DNA from: Acetobacter pasteurianus subsp. pasteurianus LMG 1262 = NBRC 106471
Lineage (GTDB): Bacteria; Pseudomonadota; Alphaproteobacteria; Acetobacterales; Acetobacteraceae
DNA length: 64,000 bases
Direction: 5' to 3'
NCBI RefSeq assembly: GCF_000285275.1
Contig: NZ_CADO01000139.1
Coordinates: forward strand, 427,183 to 491,182
Position 1 is the stretch's first letter. Every line of letters begins with the position of its first letter. This document shows, piece after piece, positions 18,264 through 28,003 of the stretch. The notes beneath the pieces were generated by a model, which saw only the letters and a program-made list of their open reading frames with translations, was not told the origin of the DNA and did no database searches. A program made the translations under genes and the position numbers.

Positions 18264-19798
18264 CCCGTCGTTTCTATGTAACTACGCCCATCTATTACGT
18301 GAACGGAGCGCCCCATATCGGCCACGCTTACACGTCTATTGCTGCGGATGTGATGGCCCGCTTTCATCGTCTGGCAGGGGATGAGGTCTTCTTTCTGACG
18401 GGCACGGATGAGCACGGCCAGAAGGTGGAACAGGCTGCGCAGGCCAATGGCACGGATGCCAAAAGTTTTGCGGATAAGGTTTCGGCCGATTTCCGCAACA
18501 TGGCCGATGCCATGAACATCTCTTATGATGATTTCATCCGCACCACAGAACCACGCCACATTACCAGCACGCAGGCATTGTGGAAGAAAGTGGCTGATAA
18601 CGGGGCCATTTATCTAGGCGCGTATGAGGGCTGGTACGCTCTGCGTGATGAATGCTTCTACGGTGAAGATGAACTGGTGCCCGGCCCGGACGGCAAAAAA
18701 GTTGCCCCCACAGGTGCGCCGGTAGAATGGGTGAAGGAACCCTCTTACTTCTTCAAGCTGTCCGAGTATCAGGATCGGCTGTTGGAGCTGTATGAAAACA
18801 ACCCGGATTTTCTGGGCCCACACGGTGCGCGGAACGAGATTGTCAGCTTTGTGAAGCAAGGCCTGCGCGATCTTTCCATCAGCCGTACCAGCTTCAAATG
18901 GGGTATTCCCGTTCCGGGTGACGATAAACACGTTATGTACGTGTGGTTTGATGCACTCGCTAACTATCTGAGCGCTCTGGGCTATCCGGATACCAACGCG
19001 CCGCGCATGGCGTTCTGGCCTGCCAACCTGCATCTGGTCGGCAAGGATATTGCGCGCTTCCATGCCGTTTACTGGCCTGCCTTCCTTATGGCCGCCGGTA
19101 TTGAACTGCCGCGCAAGGTGTTTGCCAACGGCTGGTGGACCATTGAAGGCCAGAAGATGAGCAAATCTCTGGGCAATGTGGTGGACCCGCGTGATCTGGT
19201 GAAGGAATTTGGGCTGGATGCAGTTCGCTTCTTCCTGCTGCGTGAAGTGCCTTTTGGCGGGGATAGTGATCTTTCCCGCAAGGCGCTGATTATGCGCAAC
19301 AATGTGGAACTGGCGAATGATCTGGGCAATCTGGCCCAGCGCACGCTTTCTCTGGTAGCGCGCAACTGCGGTGGTATTCTGCCAGAACGGCGCACGTTGA
19401 CAGAGGAAGATACCCATCTGCTGGGGCAGGTGATGGTGCTGCCCGATCTGCTGAAATCTCAGATTGAGCGGTGTGCCCTTACAGATGCGCTGGAAGATGT
19501 GTGGAAGGTTATCCGCGCCTGCAATGCGTATATCGATCATCAGGCCCCGTGGGCGCTGCGCAAAACAGACCCCGAACGCATGAAGGACGTGCTGCGCGTG
19601 TTGGTGGATGCCCTGCGTGGTATTGCTACCATGCTCCAGCCTTTCATGCCGCAGAGCATGGAGCGCATGCTGGACCAGCTTGCCGTTACGGCAGAAGAAC
19701 GCAGCTTTGCCGCGCTGGAAACGCCATTGCTCGGTGGGCGTCAGCTTCCGGCACCACAGGGCATCTTCCCCCGCTATGTTGAGCCCGAACAGGCATAA
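18260..19798 (+). CDS. metG: Methionyl-tRNA synthetase
   Basis: A 512-residue class I synthetase. The HIGH motif is in NGAPHIGHAYTS, and KMSKS is in IEGQKMSKSLGNVVDPRD. The length shows that the C-terminal dimerisation/tRNA-binding domain found in E. coli MetG is absent, which is common in the shorter family branch. The four-base overlap with holB and one-base overlap with tatD indicate tight coupling. Confidence 0.95.
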   Translation: MTRRFYVTTPIYYVNGAPHIGHAYTSIAADVMARFHRLAGDEVFFLTGTDEHGQKVEQAAQANGTDAKSFADKVSADFRNMADAMNISYDDFIRTTEPRHITSTQALWKKVADNGAIYLGAYEGWYALRDECFYGEDELVPGPDGKKVAPTGAPVEWVKEPSYFFKLSEYQDRLLELYENNPDFLGPHGARNEIVSFVKQGLRDLSISRTSFKWGIPVPGDDKHVMYVWFDALANYLSALGYPDTNAPRMAFWPANLHLVGKDIARFHAVYWPAFLMAAGIELPRKVFANGWWTIEGQKMSKSLGNVVDPRDLVKEFGLDAVRFFLLREVPFGGDSDLSRKALIMRNNVELANDLGNLAQRTLSLVARNCGGILPERRTLTEEDTHLLGQVMVLPDLLKSQIERCALTDALEDVWKVIRACNAYIDHQAPWALRKTDPERMKDVLRVLVDALRGIATMLQPFMPQSMERMLDQLAVTAEERSFAALETPLLGGRQLPAPQGIFPRYVEPEQA

Positions 19799-20610
19799 TG
19801 ATGACAGAGGACAGTACAAAGTTGGCAGGGTTAATAGATTCTCACTGCCATCTTGATCATTTTTCAGCCGAGGAAATGCCAGAACTGCTTGAGGCCGCCA
19901 AAGAGGCGGGCTTAAGTGGAATGGTCACCATCGGCACCCGCTTGGCCCGTGCTCCAGAACAAAAGGCTCTGGCCAAGCTGGATACGCCAGATATGCGCCT
20001 ATGGTGCACCGTTGGCACACATCCAGACCATGTGGAGGAAGAACCTCTGCCCAGCGTTGCGGATATTGTGGCCATTGCTGATGTGCCTGAAGTGATTGGT
20101 ATTGGTGAAACCGGGCTGGATTACTTCCACGGCAAGGAAGATGTGCGCCCGCTCCAGCACGAATATTTTCGCCAGCATATTCGTGCCGCGCGGGAACTGG
20201 ATGTGCCGGTTATCATCCACGCCCGTCAGGCGGACGAAGATGTGGCCACAATTTTAGAGGAAGAACATGCAAAAGGGGCTTTCCCCATTTTGCTGCATTG
20301 TTTTGCCTCTGGCCCGGAACTGGCGCAGCGCGTGGTGAATCTGGGCGGGTATGTCAGTTTTTCAGGTATCGCCACATTTCCGAAATGCGATGAAATTCGG
20401 GCTGTCGCGCGCGATCTTCCGGCAGATCGTATTGTGGTGGAAACGGATTCTCCCTACCTCGCGCCCGTGCCAAAGCGCGGTAAGCGCAATCAGCCTGCTT
20501 TTGTAGCGCATACAGCAGCCCGAATTGCGCAGGAACGCGGTATGGAACTGGCAGATTTCACACGCATGACCACCGAGAATTTCTACCGGTTATTCCGCAA
20601 GGCAGTGTGA
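19798..20610 (+). CDS. tatD: TatD-family metal-dependent deoxyribonuclease
   Basis: A 270-residue TIM-barrel hydrolase. Metal ligands are visible: SHCHLDHF at the N-terminus, GIGETGLDYF, PVIIHARQADED, LLHCFASG and VVETDSPYLAPVPKRGKRN. TatD proteins are 3'-5' DNases implicated in repair; the YcfH subgroup is usually beside holB and metG, as here. ATG at 19801 is an alternative start one codon later. Confidence 0.92.
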   Translation: MMTEDSTKLAGLIDSHCHLDHFSAEEMPELLEAAKEAGLSGMVTIGTRLARAPEQKALAKLDTPDMRLWCTVGTHPDHVEEEPLPSVADIVAIADVPEVIGIGETGLDYFHGKEDVRPLQHEYFRQHIRAARELDVPVIIHARQADEDVATILEEEHAKGAFPILLHCFASGPELAQRVVNLGGYVSFSGIATFPKCDEIRAVARDLPADRIVVETDSPYLAPVPKRGKRNQPAFVAHTAARIAQERGMELADFTRMTTENFYRLFRKAV

Positions 20611-20641
20611 TGGTTGCCGAGAGAATGTGGGGGAAACGGGT

Positions 20642-21436
20642 ATGAAAATTACAGTGCTGGGGTGTGGTGGGTCTGCCGGTGTGCCTATGGTTGGTGGGGC
20701 CGATGGCCACGGAATCTGGGGCGCGTGTAACCCCAAGGAGCCTCGGAACACCCGTACCCGTTCCTCCATTCTGCTGCGGTTAAAAAACGGTGCTGGCGTA
20801 TTGGTAGATACGGGGCCGGATTTGCGTGCGCAGCTTTTGGCAAATGGTATTAAGGATTTTGAATCTATCATCTTCACTCATGCCCATGCGGATCATATTT
20901 CCGGGCTGGATGAAGTGCGCGCCATTAACCGCGTGATTCAAAAACCTTTACATGCTTATGGAGCCGCGGAAACGCTGGAAGATATTCAGCGGCGGTTTGA
21001 TTATGTGTTTAAACCTTGGACACCGCCAAACTTCTTCCGTGCTGTGGTGGAAGCGCACCCTGTAAAAATGCGGCAGCCTGTTACCATAAGCGGCACGGAA
21101 TTTACTTTGTTTGACCAAGTGCATGGGCGCGTTGGATCAACAGGTGTGCGGTGTGGAGACTTTGTTTACAGCACCGATGTTATGGAGTTTCCCGAAGACT
21201 CTGTGGAAGTTTTGCGTGGGGTGGATACATGGATGGTGGATTGCTTCCAGCGCCAGCCCCATAGCGCACATGCATGGCTGGAACGGGTGTTGGAATGGCA
21301 GCAGGCTATCAACCCACGCCGCATGATACTCACCCATATGGGCCCGGATATGGATTGGCAGTGGATGCAGGATCATCTTCCCGCAGGTATTGAGCCTGCA
21401 TGGGATGGCGCTGTGTTTGAGGTGGCTGACCCCTAA
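20642..21436 (+). CDS. Metallo-beta-lactamase-fold hydrolase, PhnP-like
   Basis: A 264-residue MBL-fold protein. It shows GCGGSAGVPMVGG at the N-terminus, the metal motif THAHADHISGLDE, and downstream YSTDVMEFPEDS and ILTHMGPDMDW. This matches PhnP-like phosphodiesterases, which open cyclic ribose phosphates, but no phn genes are nearby, so the natural substrate is unknown. The ATG at 20642 follows a purine-rich GGGGGAAACGGG. It forms a conserved trio with metG and tatD. Confidence 0.85.
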   Translation: MKITVLGCGGSAGVPMVGGADGHGIWGACNPKEPRNTRTRSSILLRLKNGAGVLVDTGPDLRAQLLANGIKDFESIIFTHAHADHISGLDEVRAINRVIQKPLHAYGAAETLEDIQRRFDYVFKPWTPPNFFRAVVEAHPVKMRQPVTISGTEFTLFDQVHGRVGSTGVRCGDFVYSTDVMEFPEDSVEVLRGVDTWMVDCFQRQPHSAHAWLERVLEWQQAINPRRMILTHMGPDMDWQWMQDHLPAGIEPAWDGAVFEVADP

Positions 21437-21442
21437 AAATAA

Positions 21443-21470
21443 CAGAGGGTCTGCCTTCGCAAACCCTCTG
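21443..21470. terminator. Convergent hairpin between MBL gene and universal stress gene
   Basis: CAGAGGGT (21443-21450) pairs with ACCCTCTG (21463-21470) over a 12-base loop in the 47-base gap between two convergent genes. There is only a weak T-run, so strength is uncertain. Confidence 0.5.
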
Positions 21471-21483
21471 CACCTTTGCTGCT

Positions 21484-22362
21484 TTAGCGGCTCATCAGCA
21501 CCGTAATATCGGCATGTTCCAGCGTATAACGGGTAACACCACCCAGAATGAGCTGGCGTAGGCGAGAGTGTGAGTAAGCACCCATTGCCAGCATGTCGGC
21601 ATCAAAGTCCTTACACGCAGCTTCCAGCCCTTTGCCTACATCCCGATCTACGGGCGGGAATTCCACACAATCCGCCGTAATGCCGTGAATGGCCAGATAG
21701 TCCACCACGTCCTGCGCGGTGGGGCCACGGCGCTGGTAATCTCCGCAGTGCAGCACGCGCACGGCATCTGCGGTTAATGCCCATGCCAGAGCGCCACGCA
21801 GGGCGGATGAGGCCTCTGCCGTGCCATTCCATGCAATGCAAACACGTTTGATAAGCCCTTTGGGCGGCGTGCGCGGGGCAATAACTACCGGGCGTCCGCT
21901 ATCAAACAAAACGGCATGCAGGGTTTCGGAAGATGAAACAGCATCACCCGAATCAGGGTGCGGTACGAGTGTGAAGTCAGACAAACGTGCCTGTGCAGGC
22001 ACGATTTCACTTTCCGCACCACGCATGATGTTAAAGCTGATTGTCGGCGCATCCATAGGGAAGGGGCCGCGCGGGGGCACAACCTGAATATCTGGATGCG
22101 CGGCCACAAAACGTTCAAACAGGGCATGCACTTCATGCGCATGGCGTGCACCTTCGTGCTCGGCAGAGCGCATCAGGTCTTCCACCATGGCGCCGGAAAG
22201 GCCTTCGCCAGCCAGTGGTGCCATTTCCCGCCCATCTGGGCGCACATGCAGCACAGCCAGATGCGCGCCAAAGCGGCGGGCAAAATTGTAGCCTCGGATA
22301 AGTGCGGCTTCAGCATTGGAGGTGCTGGGAAGCGGCAGCAGAATTTTACGAACGTCTTTCAT
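21484..22362 (-). CDS. Tandem universal stress protein
   Basis: A 292-residue cytoplasmic protein with two Usp folds. The N-terminal half begins KILLPLPSTSNAEAALIRGY. The C-terminal half begins KRVCIAWNGTAEASSALRGA and ends with MGAYSHSRLRQLILGGVTRY, the usual nucleotide-binding segment (GGVTRYTLEHADITVL). Double-Usp proteins are found with stress or energy-state responses; no specific ligand can be assigned. It stands alone between two convergent or tandem neighbours. Confidence 0.85.
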   Translation of the reverse strand: MKDVRKILLPLPSTSNAEAALIRGYNFARRFGAHLAVLHVRPDGREMAPLAGEGLSGAMVEDLMRSAEHEGARHAHEVHALFERFVAAHPDIQVVPPRGPFPMDAPTISFNIMRGAESEIVPAQARLSDFTLVPHPDSGDAVSSSETLHAVLFDSGRPVVIAPRTPPKGLIKRVCIAWNGTAEASSALRGALAWALTADAVRVLHCGDYQRRGPTAQDVVDYLAIHGITADCVEFPPVDRDVGKGLEAACKDFDADMLAMGAYSHSRLRQLILGGVTRYTLEHADITVLMSR

Positions 22363-22417
22363 TCTTATTTTTCTCCGCTGTCATTTATAAAATGATGTGT
22401 TTCAAGTGGCTGTGCGC

Positions 22418-23056
22418 TTACGGATATAAACGCGTAACATCCCAATCGTTTCCATTACGTGCCCATACGGCGCGATCATGCAAGCGGAAGCGCCGTTCCT
22501 GCCAGAACTCAAAATATTCGGGGTTTACCCGGTAGCCAGACCAGTTGGCCGGGCGGGGAATAGGATCTTGCGGATATGCTTCTTCAACCTGTTTCAGGCG
22601 TTCTTCAAATACGGAGCGGTCTGCCAGCGGGCGGGATTGATCCGATGCCACAGCACCAAGGCGCGAAACACGGCTCCGACTCGCAAAATACGCATCGGCT
22701 TCTTCCGGCGTTACGGGGGTTACTGCCCCTTCAATCCGAATCTGGCGGCGCTGGCTTTTCCAGTGGAATAGCAGGGCTACGTGCGGATTTTCTTCCAACT
22801 CACGCCCCTTGCGGCTGTGCGTATTGGTGTAAAAAACAAACCCTCTATGGTCTGCCCCTTTCAGCAGCACAATGCGGGCCGATGGTCTGCCATCCCGCGT
22901 GGCTGTGGCCAGCACCATGGCGTTGGGGTCGTTCACCTCTGTCTTTTCCGCCTCCTTCATCCATGTCTCAAACAGCGTAAACGGGTTGGCTGCCAGATCA
23001 ATCAGAGGCTGACTGTCTAATGGGAGGGCTGCGGGAGAAGGTGAGGTTTCCGTCAT
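22418..23056 (-). CDS. pdxH: Pyridoxamine 5'-phosphate oxidase
   Basis: A 212-residue FMN enzyme that oxidises PNP/PMP to pyridoxal phosphate. Family segments are ARIVLLKGADHRGFVFYTN, HSRKGRELEENP, LLFHWKSQRRQIRIEG and EFWQERRFRLHDR at the C-terminus. An in-frame ATG at 23098 would add 14 residues; neither start has a strong ribosome-binding site. PLP is needed by MetC in this window. It is divergent from fabI. Confidence 0.92.
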   Translation of the reverse strand: MTETSPSPAALPLDSQPLIDLAANPFTLFETWMKEAEKTEVNDPNAMVLATATRDGRPSARIVLLKGADHRGFVFYTNTHSRKGRELEENPHVALLFHWKSQRRQIRIEGAVTPVTPEEADAYFASRSRVSRLGAVASDQSRPLADRSVFEERLKQVEEAYPQDPIPRPANWSGYRVNPEYFEFWQERRFRLHDRAVWARNGNDWDVTRLYP

Positions 23057-23243
23057 GCTCGGACTCAATTCGTGTTCGTTTACGTCAAGCTGCGGCATTG
23101 CAGCTTTGTGCCTGTTATCATACTCCTACGTTCACCGGGTTTGAAGCATGTGTGTCGCTTTGCTCTTGTTTCAATAGCGCGTGTATGCGACCAACCAGCG
23201 AACATTCGGATATTTGAACAACAGAAATAGGTTGAGGTCTCGC

Positions 23244-24083
23244 ATGTCTTCTCCCAACGCCACATTGCCTGCTCAGGGAACGCTCATGAAGGGCAAGAAG
23301 GGTCTGGTAATGGGTGTCGCTAATGATCGTTCCATTGCATGGGGCATTGCCTCCGCCGTTGCGGCACAGGGTGGGGAGCTTGCGTTTACGTATCAGGGCG
23401 AAGCTCTGGGTAAGCGCGTGCAGCCTCTGGCAGAAAGCGTGGGCTCCAGCCTGGTTCTGCCCTGCGATGTAACGGATGACGCCGCCATTGATGCCGCTTT
23501 TGCCACCATTGAAAAAGAATGGGGTGAGCTGGACTTTGTGGTGCATGCCATTGGCTGGGCAGACAAGCAGTTCCTGCGTGGGCGGTATGTTGATACCCCG
23601 CGTGAAGCGTTTTTGAAGGCGCTGGATATTTCCTGCTATTCCTTCACGGCCGTTGCGCAGCGCGCTTCCAAGCTGATGAAAAATGGTGGCTCCTTGCTGA
23701 CCCTGAGCTATCTGGGTGCAGAACGGGTGATGCCGCATTACAACGTGATGGGCATTGCCAAGGCCGCGTTGGAAGCTTCTGTGCGGTATATGGCAACAGA
23801 TCTGGGGCGTGATGGCATTCGTGTAAACGCTATTTCCGCAGGCCCCATCAAAACCCTTGCCGCCAATGGCATTGGGGATTTCCGCTATATTCTGAAGTGG
23901 AACCAGTATAATTCTCCGCTCGAACGCAACGTGGCGTTGGAAGAAGTGGGTGGCGCTGGCCTGTATATGGTGTCTGATCTTTCATCCGGCGTAACGGGTG
24001 AAGTGCACCATGTGGATTGCGGTTACCATGTTGTGGGCATGAAAAACCCGACTGCCCCTGATATTTCTGTAGCTGGGGACTGA
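23244..24083 (+). CDS. fabI: Enoyl-ACP reductase (NADH)
   Basis: A 279-residue SDR-family enzyme completing each round of fatty-acid elongation. GVANDRSIAWGIA is the nucleotide-binding signature of FabI, and the catalytic Tyr/Lys pair is in YNVMGIAKAALEASVRY. The ATG at 23244 gives a short extension before the conserved KGKKGLVMGVAN. It is nine bases from aroC, suggesting cotranscription. It complements FabD, FabG, FabF and AcpP encoded at 44-48 kb. Confidence 0.95.
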   Translation: MSSPNATLPAQGTLMKGKKGLVMGVANDRSIAWGIASAVAAQGGELAFTYQGEALGKRVQPLAESVGSSLVLPCDVTDDAAIDAAFATIEKEWGELDFVVHAIGWADKQFLRGRYVDTPREAFLKALDISCYSFTAVAQRASKLMKNGGSLLTLSYLGAERVMPHYNVMGIAKAALEASVRYMATDLGRDGIRVNAISAGPIKTLAANGIGDFRYILKWNQYNSPLERNVALEEVGGAGLYMVSDLSSGVTGEVHHVDCGYHVVGMKNPTAPDISVAGD

Positions 24084-24092
24084 GGGCGCGCC

Positions 24093-25163
24093 GTGTCTTA
24101 CAATACCTTCGGACAGCTTTTCCGTGTGACCACTTGGGGTGAAAGCCACGGCCCAGCTATTGGCTGTGTGGTGGATGGATGCCCGCCGCGTCTGGCGCTC
24201 ACAGAAGCAGATATTCAGCCGTTTCTGGATAAGCGCAAGCCAGGGCAATCTGCCTTTACCACACAGCGTAAAGAGCCGGATCAGGTGCGTATTCTGTCTG
24301 GCGTGTTCGAAGGGCAGACAACAGGCACGCCAATTTCCCTGATGATCGAAAACACAGATCAGCGCTCGCGCGATTACGGCGATATTGCCCGTACATATCG
24401 GCCCGGCCATGCTGATCTGACGTATGATCTGAAATACGGCATCCGTGATTATCGTGGTGGGGGCCGTTCCTCCGCGCGTGAAACGGCGTGCCGTGTGGCA
24501 GCCGGTGCTGTGGCCCGCAAGATTCTGGGCGATGGCGTGCGTATTCGTGCTGCACTGGTGCAGCTTGGCCCGCATGATATCGACCGCACGCGTTGGGATT
24601 GGGAAGAGGTAAACCGCAACCCCTTTTTCTGCCCAGATGCAGGTGTGGTGGCAGAATGGGAAGAATATCTTGCGGGTATTCGCAAGGCGGGGTCTTCCAT
24701 CGGTGCTGTGATTGAGGTTGTGGCTGAGGGCGTGCCCGCCGGTTTGGGTGCACCCGTTTATGGCAAGCTGGATTCAGATCTGGCTGCGGCCCTCATGAGC
24801 ATCAATGCCGTAAAGGGCGTTGAAATTGGAGATGGCTTTGCTTCTGCTTCCCTCACGGGGCAAGAAAATGCAGATCCGTTATATATGCGAGACGGCAAGC
24901 TGACTTTTGGTGCCAACCACGCAGGTGGTATTCTGGGTGGTATTTCCAGCGGTCAGCCTATTGTGGCCCGCTTTGCCGTTAAGCCTACCAGCTCCATGCT
25001 TACGCCAGTCCCGTCCATCACCACGGATGGTAAGGAAACGGAAGTGATTACCAAAGGCCGGCATGACCCATGCGTGGGTATTCGTGCTGTACCAGTAGGT
25101 GAAGCCATGATGGCCTGCGTGTTGGCAGACCATCTGATGCGCCACCGGGCACAGGTGGGCTAA
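24093..25163 (+). CDS. aroC: Chorismate synthase
   Basis: A 356-residue FMNH2-dependent enzyme making chorismate, the precursor of aromatic amino acids. The family signatures are visible: [20 protein letters not shown] near the N-terminus, [20 protein letters not shown], and [18 protein letters not shown]. Start is GTG at 24093. PheA, using chorismate-derived prephenate, is encoded at 55 kb. Confidence 0.96.
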   Translation: MSYNTFGQLFRVTTWGESHGPAIGCVVDGCPPRLALTEADIQPFLDKRKPGQSAFTTQRKEPDQVRILSGVFEGQTTGTPISLMIENTDQRSRDYGDIARTYRPGHADLTYDLKYGIRDYRGGGRSSARETACRVAAGAVARKILGDGVRIRAALVQLGPHDIDRTRWDWEEVNRNPFFCPDAGVVAEWEEYLAGIRKAGSSIGAVIEVVAEGVPAGLGAPVYGKLDSDLAAALMSINAVKGVEIGDGFASASLTGQENADPLYMRDGKLTFGANHAGGILGGISSGQPIVARFAVKPTSSMLTPVPSITTDGKETEVITKGRHDPCVGIRAVPVGEAMMACVLADHLMRHRAQVG

Positions 25164-25173
25164 AAAGCCCACC
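25154..25173. terminator. Hairpin over the aroC stop codon
   Basis: GGTGGGC (25154-25160) pairs with GCCCACC (25167-25173) around TAAAAA, so the aroC stop codon lies in the loop. It sits between convergent aroC and the OsmC gene; no T-run follows. Confidence 0.4.
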
Positions 25174-25184
25174 CACTCAGCTTA

Positions 25185-25619
25185 TTAGTCTAGCAAAGTG
25201 GCTTCCAAAGTAATGGAGGCCCCTTTGAACAGTTTGGAAACCGGGCAGCCTTCCTTGGCTTTTGTAGCTAGTTTTTCAAACTGATCAGCCGTAGCACCCG
25301 GAATGCGCGCCTTAAGGGTGAGGTTGACTTTATCTATTTCAAACCCGCCGTCCTTTTTGTTCAGGCTTACGTCTGCGCGTGTATCAATTGCAGAGGCGGT
25401 CAGCCCTGCTTCACCCAGAATGAGCGAAAAAGCCATGGAAAAACAGGCCGCATGAGCAGCGCCCAAAAGCTCTTCAGGGTTAGAGCCGGGCTTGCCTTCA
25501 AAACGGGTGTTAAAGCCATAAGGCTGGTCTTTTAAGGCGCCGCTTTCGGTTGAAATTGTGCCTTTGCCTTCTTTAATGGAACCTTCCCAATGTGCGGAAC
25601 CGTATTTGATAATGCTCAT
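25185..25619 (-). CDS. OsmC-family peroxiredoxin
   Basis: A 144-residue cytoplasmic thiol peroxidase. The two redox cysteines are in GAAHAACFSMAFSL (about residue 60) and KEGCPVSKLF (about residue 125), which is the OsmC arrangement rather than Ohr. The family reduces organic hydroperoxides and in some bacteria is osmotically induced. It is monocistronic, with a 287-base gap before mqo. Confidence 0.9.
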   Translation of the reverse strand: MSIIKYGSAHWEGSIKEGKGTISTESGALKDQPYGFNTRFEGKPGSNPEELLGAAHAACFSMAFSLILGEAGLTASAIDTRADVSLNKKDGGFEIDKVNLTLKARIPGATADQFEKLATKAKEGCPVSKLFKGASITLEATLLD

Positions 25620-25906
25620 GCCAAAGCCTTTTCATTTATGTGTGAATGTTAGAAAACCATTCTAACGGTTAGCAGCCAAAACGCCCTTATGGGGGAATGG
25701 TTCAGGAAAAGCTGCCATGCTCTCGCAGAGATGAGCAGGCGAGAGCGCAACGATGTGCCTATAATGCTTTCCAGTTAAAGGCCTGCCGCGCGCGCATACT
25801 TCTTTCTTGCATGCAAAAGAAGTTGGGGGCATGTGCAGGTATGGATCCAGCCCTGCCAGCATGTAAGGTGCAAGAGGCAGATACGGCTGACAATGCGGAG
25901 ACCACG

Positions 25907-27406
25907 ATGAGTTCCACCACGACCGATACCGCTTCTTCTGTTGATGTCGTCCTGATCGGTGGGGGCGTCATGAGCGCCACGCTGGGAACCCTGCTGCGGC
26001 AGCTTCAGCCGGACTGGAGCATCAGCATTTTTGAACGCCTGGATAGCGTGGCGGAAGAAAGCTCCAACGCCTGGAACAATGCCGGTACAGGCCATTCTGC
26101 TTTGTGTGAGCTAAACTACACACCACAGCAGGCGGATGGCAGCGTTGATATCTCCAAGGCTATCAACGTCAACGAGCAGTTTCAGGTTTCCCGCCAGTTC
26201 TGGACGTATCTGGTTGAGCAGAACATTCTAGCTTCTGCGCGAGATTTTTTAACCCCCGTGCCGCATATGAGCTTTGTGTGGGGGGATAAAAACGTGTCCT
26301 TCCTGCAGGCACGTTATAAGGCGCTGAGCGAACATCCGCTGTTCTCCGGCATGGAGTTTACGCAGGATCAGGCACAGATTGCGCAGTGGGCACCGCTGAT
26401 TATGCGTAACCGCCCCGCGGGGCAAAATCTGGCAGTTACCCGCAGCTTGCGCGGCACGGATGTAAACTTTGGTGCACTCACGCGCTTGCTGTTTACCTAT
26501 CTGGTCAGCACGCCAGCCTGCACATTGCACACCAAGCACGAGGTGCATGATATCCGCCGTGATGCAGATGGCCGCTGGGTTATCAAGGTGCAAGATACGC
26601 GCCTGAATACGGAACGTGAGGTTAAGGCGCGGTTTGTGTTTATCGGTGGTGGTGGTGGTGCTCTGCCATTGCTGCAGAAAACGGGTATTCCGGAATCTCG
26701 CGGCGTTGGTGGGTTCCCGGTCAGCGGACAGTTTCTGCGTTGCACCAACCCGGATCTGATTGCCCAGCACCATGCCAAGATTTACGGCAAGGCTTCTGTT
26801 GGTGCGCCTCCCATGTCTGTTCCGCATCTGGATACACGCATGATAGACGGTACACCGGCACTATTGTTTGGCCCATATGCGGGCTTTTCTACCCGGTTCC
26901 TGAAAAACGGTTCCTTGATGGACCTGCCGCGTTCTATCCGGGCAAGCAACATCAGCGCCATGCTGGCAGTAGCGCGTGATAACTGGCCGCTTACCAAGTA
27001 TCTGATCGAACAGGTCATGCAGTCCCACAATGATCGGATCAAGGCGTTGCGCGACTTTATTCCCGATGCGCAGGCCAAGGATTGGGAACTGGTTGTGGCT
27101 GGCCAGCGCGTGCAGATTATCAAGAAAGACGCCAAAAAAGGCGGTGTTCTGCAATTTGGTACGGAAGTTATTTCCAGCGCAGATGGCTCTGTGGCTGCAC
27201 TTCTGGGGGCTTCTCCGGGCGCCTCAACCGCAGCTCCAATTATGCTGACGGTTCTGAAAAAGTGCTTTGCCAGCAAGCTGCCTGAGTGGGAAGAAAAGCT
27301 GAAGCAGATTATCCCATCTTACGGCCAGAAACTGGCAGATAATCCGGCACTTTGTGCGCAGCTATTTGATAAAACCACCAGTGTTCTGGGGCTGAAAGAA
27401 GCCTGA
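25907..27406 (+). CDS. mqo: Malate:quinone oxidoreductase
   Basis: A 499-residue membrane-associated FAD enzyme that oxidises malate to oxaloacetate and passes electrons to quinone. The FAD motif VDVVLIGGGVMSATLG is at the N-terminus, followed by NAGTGHSALCELNYTP, and GASPGASTAAPIML at the C-terminus, all typical of Mqo. The ATG at 25907 is preceded by GCGGAG with good spacing; the open frame upstream (70 more residues) has no family similarity. Acetic acid bacteria are known to rely on Mqo, which fits the inferred host. Confidence 0.95.
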   Translation: MSSTTTDTASSVDVVLIGGGVMSATLGTLLRQLQPDWSISIFERLDSVAEESSNAWNNAGTGHSALCELNYTPQQADGSVDISKAINVNEQFQVSRQFWTYLVEQNILASARDFLTPVPHMSFVWGDKNVSFLQARYKALSEHPLFSGMEFTQDQAQIAQWAPLIMRNRPAGQNLAVTRSLRGTDVNFGALTRLLFTYLVSTPACTLHTKHEVHDIRRDADGRWVIKVQDTRLNTEREVKARFVFIGGGGGALPLLQKTGIPESRGVGGFPVSGQFLRCTNPDLIAQHHAKIYGKASVGAPPMSVPHLDTRMIDGTPALLFGPYAGFSTRFLKNGSLMDLPRSIRASNISAMLAVARDNWPLTKYLIEQVMQSHNDRIKALRDFIPDAQAKDWELVVAGQRVQIIKKDAKKGGVLQFGTEVISSADGSVAALLGASPGASTAAPIMLTVLKKCFASKLPEWEEKLKQIIPSYGQKLADNPALCAQLFDKTTSVLGLKEA

Positions 27407-27414
27407 TGCTACAT

Positions 27415-27446
27415 AGAGCCTGCCTGTTATAAGGCAGGCTCTTATT
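27415..27446. terminator. Intrinsic terminator between mqo and queD
   Basis: A perfect 11-base stem: AGAGCCTGCCT (27415-27425) with AGGCAGGCTCT (27432-27442), loop GTTATA, followed by a short T-containing run. It separates two convergent genes and probably works in both directions. Confidence 0.75.
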
Positions 27447-27454
27447 GCGTTTTA

Positions 27455-28003
27455 TCAGATAAAGGTAACCGGGATTTCGGTGTCCGATATGCTCATATCT
27501 GCCCGGTTCCACCAGCAATTTTCTGGCGGCCGTGGGGTAGGGATAAACTCTGCCGGATTGCCGGAAAAAGAAACCGTGTTGGTGGGTGTTTCCTGAATAC
27601 TCAGTTCAGAACACTGCAAAACGCCGCCTTCTGCTGCCAGAAAGGCGTTGATCTTGGCCATAAGCAGGCAGACCATCAATTCTGTGGTCGGGTCTCCCGG
27701 CGTGATGACAATACGGGCCGCACGGGCGGGCTCGTTAGTTTGAAACCACGCCAACAGCGGATCATCCTCTGCAAGTTGCAAGGCGTGATCCAGCTTTTCA
27801 TCTACAAACCGATGCCACGTGCTTTTGGCTTTCTGGAAGGAAACCGGCATGTTGCCTTTACCATCCAGCGGCGCAAAAGATGTGGGCTTTAAGCGTACCG
27901 TCACAAATTCATTATGGCCGTGGGGCAGGGCGCAGCTTTCACTCGCACCATGAATAAGCCGATGGCCCATGGAAAAACGGCGGGTAAAAACAAGATCAGG
28001 CAT
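27455..28003 (-). CDS. queD: 6-carboxytetrahydropterin synthase (QueD-like)
   Basis: A 182-residue enzyme of the PTPS/QueD family, which makes 6-carboxy-tetrahydropterin from dihydroneopterin triphosphate in queosine synthesis. The motif CALPHGHNE supplies the catalytic cysteine and two zinc histidines (CxxxHGH), and the third zinc histidine is in SMGHRL. It is longer than E. coli QueD because of an insertion after the HGH region. It overlaps queC by eight bases, and queE precedes that, so the three genes form one unit. Confidence 0.87.
   Translation of the reverse strand: MPDLVFTRRFSMGHRLIHGASESCALPHGHNEFVTVRLKPTSFAPLDGKGNMPVSFQKAKSTWHRFVDEKLDHALQLAEDDPLLAWFQTNEPARAARIVITPGDPTTELMVCLLMAKINAFLAAEGGVLQCSELSIQETPTNTVSFSGNPAEFIPTPRPPENCWWNRADMSISDTEIPVTFI

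Noticed and set aside
18614..19819. 401-codon open frame on the minus strand
   Set aside because: It lies entirely opposite metG, whose protein is certain. The composition of the frame has no recognisable protein features; it is a shadow of codon bias.
25697..25906. Long N-terminal extension of mqo
   Set aside because: The frame is open, but the family N-terminus and GCGGAG ribosome-binding site place the start at 25907.
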